The position numbers and the translations under genes were made by a program. 64,000 bases of DNA from an uncultured Oscillospiraceae bacterium. GTDB taxonomy: Bacteria; Bacillota; Clostridia; Oscillospirales; Oscillospiraceae. Below the pieces are notes generated by a model that saw only the letters and a program-made list of their open reading frames with translations, did not search any database and had not been told where the DNA came from. Position 1 is the stretch's first letter, and each line of letters starts with the position of its first letter. Shown piece by piece: positions 58,669 to 64,000 of the stretch. The stretch spans positions 1 to 64,000 of the forward strand of contig CAKTLG010000008.1 of assembly GCA_934572465.1 (NCBI GenBank). Reading direction: 5' to 3'.

Positions 58669-58883
58669 CCGCGCCGCCTCCTTTTTTCAAGCTGTTTTTC
58701 ATTTTAGTATGACGGGCGGCAAAGCGCAAGGGGAATCTGTGAACATAAGATAAACTTAAGGGACGGGCGGCGCAATTTAAGAAATCGCCAAATGGAGTTC
58801 AAGAAATATACATAAATATGCCCTATAGTAGCACCATCACAAGGCAAGAGGCCGCGGGAGCGGCGTTTAAGGAGGTCATAAAT

Positions 58884-60257
58884 ATGTACGAAGACGAAAA
58901 CAACCTGTACCACTACAGCTACCGCAAGGGCGACGGACAGGAGCCCAACGCCCCCATCGACACGAAGAACTACGCCGAGGACCCGTGGGAGAGATCCCAG
59001 ACGCCCTCCCCGAAGAAGAAGGGCGGCATGACCGCAAAGGTCGTTGCGCTGGCGCTGGTGTGCGCGCTGCTGGGCGGCTTCGTCGGCGCTGGTGTCAACC
59101 GCGCGGCGCTGATGGCAAAGGCCGGCACCACCACCGTGCAGGTCAGCGACCGCCAGGTCGGCGAGGTCAAGACCATGAAGGTCGACGGCAAAACCGAGAT
59201 GACCATGGCCGAGGTCTACGCCGCAAACGTCAACAGCGTCGTCTCCATCAACGTCTCCTCCACGACCAACTACTTCGGTCAGGCCGTTGAGACCGCCGCG
59301 AGCGGCACGGGCTTCTTCATCACGCAGGACGGCTATATCCTCACGAACTACCACGTCGTCAAGGGTGCGAGCACCGTCAAGGTCACGCTCTACAACGGCG
59401 AAACGTATGACGCGAGCGTCATCGGCGGCGACGAGGACTACGATATCGCCGTCATCAAGATCGATGTCACCGGCGCGTCCGCCGTGGTGCTGGGCGATTC
59501 CGGCGCGCTGAACATCGGCGAATCCGTCGCCGCCATCGGCAACCCGCTCGGCGAACTGACGTTCTCGATGACCGAGGGCATCGTCTCGTGCGTCAACCGC
59601 GCTGTGAACATCGACGGCACGCCCTTCAACATGATCCAGGTCGACTGCTCCATCAACCCGGGCAACTCCGGCGGCCCGCTTTTCAACAGCTACGGCGAGG
59701 TCGTCGGCATCGTGTCGGCCAAGTATTCCAGCTATTCCAACACCACCGTTGAGGGCATCGGCTTCGCCATCCCCATCAACGACGTCATCGCCATGGTCGA
59801 GGATATCATGACCGACGGCTACGTGACCGACAAGCCCTACATCGGCATCACGCCGCAGAACATGACCGCGCAGATGGCCATGCAGTACCGCTACAGCGTG
59901 AGCGAGGGCGTGTTCGTCTGCTCCGTTGAGCCCGACAGCGCCGCGCAGAAGGCCGGCCTCCAGATGGGCGACGTTATCACGAAGCTCGGCGACACAACGA
60001 TCGGCGATATGAACGACCTGAACGCCGCGAAGAAGGCCTACCGCGCGGGCGACACCGTAACGCTGACGATCTATCGCGCGGGGCAGACGATGGAGGTCGA
60101 GCTGACGTTCGACGCCGTGCCGCAGACCCAGCAGACGCAGCAGGACACCGGCACCGACAACAGCTACGGAAACGGCAATTACTACTACGGCAACGGCAGC
60201 AACGGCTATTACAGCCCCTGGGATTTCTTCAACAGCTTCTTCGGCTATAACGGATAA
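58884..60257 (+). CDS. htrA: HtrA/DegP-like trypsin-fold serine protease with PDZ domain
   Basis: The product is 457 residues. A cytoplasmic N-terminus (1-48) precedes one membrane anchor (about 51-72). The protease domain has His157 (LTNYHVVKGA), Asp187 (DEDYDIAVIKID) and Ser262 (NPGNSGGPLF), a complete triad. A PDZ domain covers about 330-430 (VEPDSAAQKAGLQMGDVITK). The C-terminal tail is rich in Asn, Gly, Tyr and Phe. The ATG at 58884 has AAGGAGGT upstream. It acts outside the membrane in envelope stress. The 215 bases before it hold no other gene and no promoter I can call firmly. Confidence 0.93.
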   Translation: MYEDENNLYHYSYRKGDGQEPNAPIDTKNYAEDPWERSQTPSPKKKGGMTAKVVALALVCALLGGFVGAGVNRAALMAKAGTTTVQVSDRQVGEVKTMKVDGKTEMTMAEVYAANVNSVVSINVSSTTNYFGQAVETAASGTGFFITQDGYILTNYHVVKGASTVKVTLYNGETYDASVIGGDEDYDIAVIKIDVTGASAVVLGDSGALNIGESVAAIGNPLGELTFSMTEGIVSCVNRAVNIDGTPFNMIQVDCSINPGNSGGPLFNSYGEVVGIVSAKYSSYSNTTVEGIGFAIPINDVIAMVEDIMTDGYVTDKPYIGITPQNMTAQMAMQYRYSVSEGVFVCSVEPDSAAQKAGLQMGDVITKLGDTTIGDMNDLNAAKKAYRAGDTVTLTIYRAGQTMEVELTFDAVPQTQQTQQDTGTDNSYGNGNYYYGNGSNGYYSPWDFFNSFFGYNG

Positions 60258-60265
60258 ACCGCTTC

Positions 60266-60305
60266 AAAAGAGGGGCGCTTCGCAAATGCGGAGCGCCCCC
60301 TTTTC
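60266..60305 (+). terminator. Terminator of htrA
   Basis: AAAAGAGGGGCGCTTCGC and GCGGAGCGCCCCCTTTT form a stem with an AAAT loop followed by TTTT, eight bases after the stop codon. Confidence 0.85.
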
Positions 60306-60334
60306 ATTCTCTCCCGCCGCGTCCGATAAGCAAA

Positions 60335-60371
60335 TGCGAGGAAAACCGCCCGCAGGCGGTTTTCCTCACAT
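60335..60371 (-). terminator. Hairpin ending the sigma/anti-sigma operon
   Basis: GAGGAAAACCGCC, a CGCA loop and GGCGGTTTTCCTC form a perfect 13-bp stem, extended by imperfect pairs on each side. It lies 25 bases beyond the stop of the leftward operon. It lacks a long T run, so it may end transcription weakly or protect the 3' end. Confidence 0.6.
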
Positions 60372-60395
60372 TTGGGAGAAAGAAGCTCGTATCGT

Positions 60396-60641
60396 TTACG
60401 CGCCCATGCGGCACGTGTCGCCGACCGTCTCCGGCGTGATGGGGCGCGTGTCGATGCCGAGGACCTCGCCGCTCACGGCGTCGGCGTAGCAGTCGTAGGC
60501 GGTGAAGTCGGTGCAGAAGCGCAGCTCGTAGAGTCCGTCCGCGCGCACGACGGAAAGCCCGTAGATCTCCTGTCCGTCAAGGCCCAGCTCGTTCATAACA
60601 GCGTTCATGGCAGCCATGCTGCTGATATAATTCTTCATCAT
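60396..60641 (-). CDS. Small PepSY-like protein
   Basis: The product is 81 residues. YELRFCTDFTAYDCYADAVS and GEVLGIDTRP follow the pattern of PepSY domains (Y-E-V-x-F ... Y-x-x-D-A-x-T-G-x-V). It has no signal peptide. GAAAGGAAAGG precedes two adjacent ATGs. It is the third gene of the sigma factor operon, after an anti-sigma-like protein that itself ends with a PepSY-like part, so the two may interact or derive from one another. Confidence 0.7.
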   Translation of the reverse strand: MMKNYISSMAAMNAVMNELGLDGQEIYGLSVVRADGLYELRFCTDFTAYDCYADAVSGEVLGIDTRPITPETVGDTCRMGA

Positions 60642-60674
60642 TTTTTACCTTTCCTTTCTTAAAAAGCGGTTTTG

Positions 60675-61220
60675 TCAAAATCCCTTGTTCTTGATATCGG
60701 TAAGCGTCACGTAGCCGGAGGCGGCGTTGACCTCGATCTCGTATTCATGTGTACCGTCGCGCAGGTCGATCTTATAGACGCGCGTGCTCTTTGTCAGGCC
60801 GCTGCTCATGTTGAGCCGGCGATCCACCTCATGCACCGCAAAGCTCTTCGCGTCGGCGCCCTCGATGTCCGAGGCATAGGCGATGGCCATGTCGATGGCC
60901 TCCTCGCGGGTATAGACGGCGCTCTTATTCGCGGCCGAGCCGGCCGTGCCGAAGATGATGCCGAGCGTCGCGCCCGTGATCACGCCGAGCGATACGATCA
61001 CGATGACGATAACGCGGAGCGTCGTTTTCAGGTTGAAGGCTCTGCGCGCCTTGCGCACAGTGTCCTCGTCGGCGGTCTCGAGCACGGGGCGCGGCGGCTC
61101 GTCGTCGCCCAGCAGGGCGGTGATCTTCTGCGCGTTCACGATCTCGCGGCCGACGAAGGCGGCCTCCTCGTCCGTCGCCGTACCGTCGGCGACCTTTTTG
61201 TAGGCTTCCTCAAAATTCAT
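60675..61220 (-). CDS. Membrane anti-sigma factor-like protein with extracytoplasmic PepSY-like domain
   Basis: The product is 181 residues. A cytoplasmic N-terminus (EEAYKKVADGTATDEEAAFV) is followed by one membrane helix (VIVIVIVSLGVITGATLGII, about 75-95) and an outer domain with TREEAIDMAIAYA, VYKIDLRDGTHEYEIEVN and AASGYVTLTD, a PepSY-type fold. Its ATG overlaps the sigma factor stop by four bases (ATGA). This arrangement, sigma factor then single-pass protein, is the usual one for a membrane-bound anti-sigma. The start at 61220 has GGAGG upstream. Confidence 0.8.
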   Translation of the reverse strand: MNFEEAYKKVADGTATDEEAAFVGREIVNAQKITALLGDDEPPRPVLETADEDTVRKARRAFNLKTTLRVIVIVIVSLGVITGATLGIIFGTAGSAANKSAVYTREEAIDMAIAYASDIEGADAKSFAVHEVDRRLNMSSGLTKSTRVYKIDLRDGTHEYEIEVNAASGYVTLTDIKNKGF

Positions 61221-61702
61221 CTCATTGCCTCCATGCTTTTTTTCAGGGCCTCGCGCGCCCTGCAAAGGGTTACCTTGGCGTTCGTCTCGCTCTTTCCCGT
61301 GACCTGCGCGACCTCGCGCACGGAAAGGCCGGAAAAATAGAACAGCGTGATGACCTCCTTCTGGCTCTCATTCAGCGTGTCGATCGCGCGGTACAGCGCG
61401 CGGTACTCCTCCTGCCGGATGATGCTCTCGATCATCTGCTCGCTCTCGGCGGCAAGCTCCTCGCTCGCCTCGCCGCTCTCGCGGCTCGTTTTCCGCAGCT
61501 GCGACAGGTATTCGTTGCGGCACACGGCCAGAAGCCACGGACGGAAGTCGCGGATGCTGTCGTCCGCGCTCTCAAGCGCACGGAAGAAGGCGGCGGAGAC
61601 CACATCCTCCGCGACCGTCCTGTTGCGGCACAGGGTCATGACGTACAGCAGCGCTTCGTTGTAATACCGCCGGAACAGCTCGTCGATGATATCGCGTTTC
61701 AT
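61217..61702 (-). CDS. ECF-type RNA polymerase sigma factor
   Basis: The product is 161 residues. Region 2 has LFRRYYNEALLYVMTLCRN, AEDVVSAAFFRAL and FRPWLLAVCRNEYLSQLRK. Region 4 has LNESQKEVITLFYFSGLSVR and EVAQVTGKSETNAKVTLCRA. The start at 61702 is chosen for GCGGAG upstream; an ATG twelve codons earlier has no ribosome binding site. It is coupled by overlap to its presumed anti-sigma factor. Confidence 0.92.
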   Translation of the reverse strand: MKRDIIDELFRRYYNEALLYVMTLCRNRTVAEDVVSAAFFRALESADDSIRDFRPWLLAVCRNEYLSQLRKTSRESGEASEELAAESEQMIESIIRQEEYRALYRAIDTLNESQKEVITLFYFSGLSVREVAQVTGKSETNAKVTLCRAREALKKSMEAMR

Positions 61703-61805
61703 ATCGCTCCGCCTCACCTCCCTGTTGACGGCTTTCATGTAATAGACGCGCGAGCGGGAAAAAGGTTACAGGAAAATCAGATTTTTTGAAAAACTTTTTT
61801 GCTGC

Positions 61806-61849
61806 AAAAAAAGGGCGGTGCTTTCCGCGGGGAAAACACCGTCCTTTCC
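61806..61849 (-). terminator. Terminator of the mreB-pepD transcript
   Basis: On the minus strand AAAGGACGGTGTTTTCCC, a CGCG loop and GGAAAGCACCGCCCTTTTTTT form a stem (with a few G-T pairs) followed by seven T, just after the pepD stop. Confidence 0.82.
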
Positions 61850-61857
61850 TATGCTTT

Positions 61858-63309
61858 TTATTTGCTGCGCTTTAAGATCTCGCACACGAGCGCGTAGACG
61901 CGCGCGGTGGAGGCGACGTTCAGCCGCTCGTTGACCGAGTGGACGTCGTGCAGCTCAGGGCCCATCGAGAGCGCGTCGAGCCCGGGGATCTTCTCGATGA
62001 ACAGCCCGCACTCAAGACCGCCGTGCGTGGCCTCGATCCTCCCCTCGCAGCCCGTCAGGTCGTGATAGACCTCCTGCACCCGCGCGCGCAACGCGGAATG
62101 GCGGTCATACTGCCAGCCCGGGTAGCTGCTGCGCTCGCTGACCGTACCGCCCGCAAACTCCACGATGGATCTCACGCGCTGGACGAGCATCTCCTTCTGC
62201 GAGGCGATGGACGAGCGCACGGAGAAGGTGAACTTCACGCCGTCCTCGTCCGTATGCATCACACCGAGGTTGAGCGAGGTCTGCACAAGGCCCGGAAAAT
62301 CGACGCTCATGGCCTGCACGCCTTGCGGCAGGGCAAGGAGCACGTGGAGCAGCAGCGTCGTCGACACCGTGCTGACAGCGGAGGAGACCTCCGCTTTTTC
62401 ACAGGTGAGCGAAATGCCGTCGTCGCAGCCCGCGTACTCGTTTTTAAGCGTCGCGTCAAATTCCTTGATAAACGCCTCGAACGCCGCGGCGTCCGCGCTG
62501 TCGAGCGCGATGAGCGCGTCGTTTCGCAGGCAGATGACGTTATCGAACTGGCCGCCGGCGAGCTCGCTCACGCGCAGAGAACGGAAGCGCTCCATCGCCG
62601 AGTACAGCGTGCGCGCCATCAGGCAGTTGGCATTGCCGCGGCCGTCGTTGATGTTCATGCCGGAGTGGCCGCCCTTGAGCCCCGCGATCGTCACGCGGTA
62701 GCCGCTCATACCGGCGGGAAGCGGCTCCTGCGCCATATCGAGCGCACAGTCCAGCCGCACGCCGCCCGCGCAGGACACGGTGAAAACGCCCTCCTCCTCG
62801 GAGTCGAGGTTCAAAAGCGCGCGCCCCTTGAGATCGGAACAGTCCAGCGCGAACGCGCCGTCCATGCCGACCTCCTCGTCGACGGTGAAGACCGCCTCGA
62901 TGGGAGGATGCGCAAGCGTATCGTCGGATAAGATCGCAAGGATCATCGCAACGGCGATGCCGTTGTCGCCGCCGAGCGAGGTCTTGTCCGCCCAGACCCA
63001 TTCGCCGTCGGTGCGGACGTCGAGCCCGTCGCGCGCCATGTCCTTGGCACAGTCCTCGGTCTTGGCGCAGACCATGTCGATGTGGCCCTGCAGGATAATG
63101 GGCGCGGCGTTTTCATAGCCGCGGGAGCCGTCCTTCCAGATGACGAGGTTATTGACCTCGTCCTGACGGTAACGGAGCCCCAGCTCGCGGGCAAAGCCTG
63201 CGCAGAGATCGCTGATCTGCTTCGTATTTCCGCTGCCGTGCGGCACGGAGCAGAGCTTTTCAAAATAGTAAAATACCTTTTCCGGCTTGAGTGCGAATAA
63301 CGCGGCCAT
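61858..63309 (-). CDS. pepD: Aminoacyl-histidine dipeptidase (beta-alanyl-dipeptidase, PepD)
   Basis: The product is 483 residues, normal for PepD (M20 family). Zinc-site motifs are ILQGHIDMVCAK, TSLGGDNGIAVAM, VFTVDEEVGMDGAF and DSEEEGVFTVSC, with a late THGGLECGLF. It cleaves dipeptides with broad specificity, including carnosine-type ones in studied members. It lies 14 bases after mreB with GGGAGG in the gap, so they are co-transcribed. Confidence 0.94.
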   Translation of the reverse strand: MAALFALKPEKVFYYFEKLCSVPHGSGNTKQISDLCAGFARELGLRYRQDEVNNLVIWKDGSRGYENAAPIILQGHIDMVCAKTEDCAKDMARDGLDVRTDGEWVWADKTSLGGDNGIAVAMILAILSDDTLAHPPIEAVFTVDEEVGMDGAFALDCSDLKGRALLNLDSEEEGVFTVSCAGGVRLDCALDMAQEPLPAGMSGYRVTIAGLKGGHSGMNINDGRGNANCLMARTLYSAMERFRSLRVSELAGGQFDNVICLRNDALIALDSADAAAFEAFIKEFDATLKNEYAGCDDGISLTCEKAEVSSAVSTVSTTLLLHVLLALPQGVQAMSVDFPGLVQTSLNLGVMHTDEDGVKFTFSVRSSIASQKEMLVQRVRSIVEFAGGTVSERSSYPGWQYDRHSALRARVQEVYHDLTGCEGRIEATHGGLECGLFIEKIPGLDALSMGPELHDVHSVNERLNVASTARVYALVCEILKRSK

Positions 63310-63323
63310 GTCGTCCTCCCGTA

Positions 63324-64000
63324 TCAGTTGATCTGCTTGCGGCGGCTGAGGTTCATCGTGCCGTCCTGCATGTCCTGAATGCTCTCAAGGCTCTTGCCCG
63401 TGCCCTCGGCCACGCACTGGATGGCGTTCTCCGCCACGACGGCATGGATGCCCGTGCGGGCGGTGACGAGCTTATCAAAGCCGCGCACAAGGCTGCCGCC
63501 GCCGGTCATGACGATGCCGTTGTTGGAAATGTCGGCGATCAGCTCGGGCGGGGTCTTTTCGAGCACAAGGTGGACCTCCTCCATGATGCGCTCAACCGGC
63601 TCTTCAAAGGCGTCCATCATCTCCGTCGACGAAACGGAGATCAGCTTGGGAAGACCGGTGAGCAGACAGCGGCCCTTGACCTCCATGCTCGTCTCCTCCT
63701 CGGGCGGGAAGACGCAGCCGATGCGCATTTTCATCTCCTCGGCCGTGCGCTCGCCGACGAGCAGGTTGTGCTTGCGGCGCATATACTTCACGACCGCCTC
63801 GTTGAACTGGTCGCCCGCGATCTTGATCGACGACGATTCGACCACGCCGGAGAGGGAGATCACGGCGATATCGGTCGTACCGCCGCCGATGTCGATGATC
63901 ATGTGGCCCTCGGGCTGGGTGATGTCGATGCCCGCGCCGATCGCCGCGGCGACCGGCTCCTCAATGAGATACACGCGGCGCGCGCCGGCCTGGATGCCAG
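63324..64000 (-). CDS. mreB: MreB/Mbl-type actin-like rod-shape protein (5' part beyond window)
   Basis: About 225 C-terminal residues are present; the reading frame continues past the right edge. VYLIEEPVAAAIGAGIDIT, IIDIGGGTTDIAVISL (phosphate 2 loop), FNEAVVKYMRRKHNLLVG and NNGIVMTGGGSLVRGFD are diagnostic of MreB. It guides peptidoglycan synthesis along the membrane. Whether it is MreB proper or the paralogue Mbl cannot be settled from this part. It ends in a basic tail (SRRKQIN). Confidence 0.93.
   Translation of the reverse strand, partial: GIQAGARRVYLIEEPVAAAIGAGIDITQPEGHMIIDIGGGTTDIAVISLSGVVESSSIKIAGDQFNEAVVKYMRRKHNLLVGERTAEEMKMRIGCVFPPEEETSMEVKGRCLLTGLPKLISVSSTEMMDAFEEPVERIMEEVHLVLEKTPPELIADISNNGIVMTGGGSLVRGFDKLVTARTGIHAVVAENAIQCVAEGTGKSLESIQDMQDGTMNLSRRKQIN

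Noticed and set aside
1..64000. CRISPR arrays, rRNA genes, intact insertion sequences and replication origin
   Set aside because: No regularly spaced repeats, transposase genes, rRNA sequence or DnaA-box cluster were seen on reading the window.

Overview
The window comes from a GC-rich, spore-forming Firmicute of the class Clostridia. The best fit is a gut Oscillospiraceae-like anaerobe. I infer this from spoIIP, divIVA/sepF, the hfq-miaA-mutL-mutS run, strong AGGAGG ribosome binding sites, a tandem glycine riboswitch, and a glycine cleavage system with a split P-protein. No replication origin, CRISPR array, rRNA or intact insertion sequence was seen.

Left edge (1-900): the end of an integrated element. 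A truncated gene tail is followed by a displaced 3' half of an initiator tRNA-Met gene (345-389), which looks like an attachment site. Beyond it lies a decayed tyrosine-recombinase C-terminus (509-667) that has lost the His-box histidine and the nucleophilic tyrosine.

Accessory metabolic cluster (899-12639): the leftward operon holds a divergent GcvPA/GcvPB-like pair, a COG3199 ATP-NAD-kinase-like protein and a CyuA-type cysteine desulfidase. A MarR regulator and a rightward operon diverge from it. The rightward operon has a fumarate-reductase-like flavoprotein, a single-domain [2Fe-2S] protein resembling the SdhB/FrdB N-terminus, an Nramp-fold transporter lacking the metal-binding motifs, a two-helix membrane peptide and an ATC-hydrolase-family protein. 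A DMT exporter follows. I regard this as the best candidate for an undescribed pathway: uptake, redox conversion and ring opening of a small organic substrate, possibly thiazoline- or cysteine-derived.

Glycine cleavage operon (12842-19891): promoter, tandem glycine riboswitch and terminator, then gcvT-gcvH-gcvPA-gcvPB-lplA-lpdA. This is a complete, canonical, lipoate-dependent glycine decarboxylase that can scavenge lipoate. A degenerate intergenic region with a ribokinase remnant follows.

Housekeeping blocks: tex, a methyltransferase, a cupin and a secreted SLH/ricin-like/HEXXH protein (20.6-25.9 kb). Next is a long leftward series (25.9-39.8 kb): rlmA, a HAD protein, divIVA, sepF, yggS, an HlyD-like adaptor, hfq, miaA, mutL, a CPBP protease, mutS, an MBL protein and miaB. 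A metal-resistance locus follows (41.5-45.1 kb): an ArsR-AraC fusion regulator, a separate HMA protein, a Zn/Cd-type P-ATPase and a frame-disrupted membrane gene. Purine salvage (xpt; guaD under a guanine riboswitch) flanks spoIIP. A tRNA Met-Glu-Val operon lies at 48.7-49.0 kb.

Right part (49.3-64 kb): two alpha/beta hydrolases, a DUF308 protein, a TetR regulator, a striking 61-bp nested palindrome that encodes two mirror-image promoters, an unknown gene coupled to ftsH, a DUF368 transporter, a 2-hydroxyacid dehydrogenase overlapping a COG2509 flavoprotein, htrA, an ECF sigma/anti-sigma/PepSY-like operon, pepD and the 3' part of mreB.
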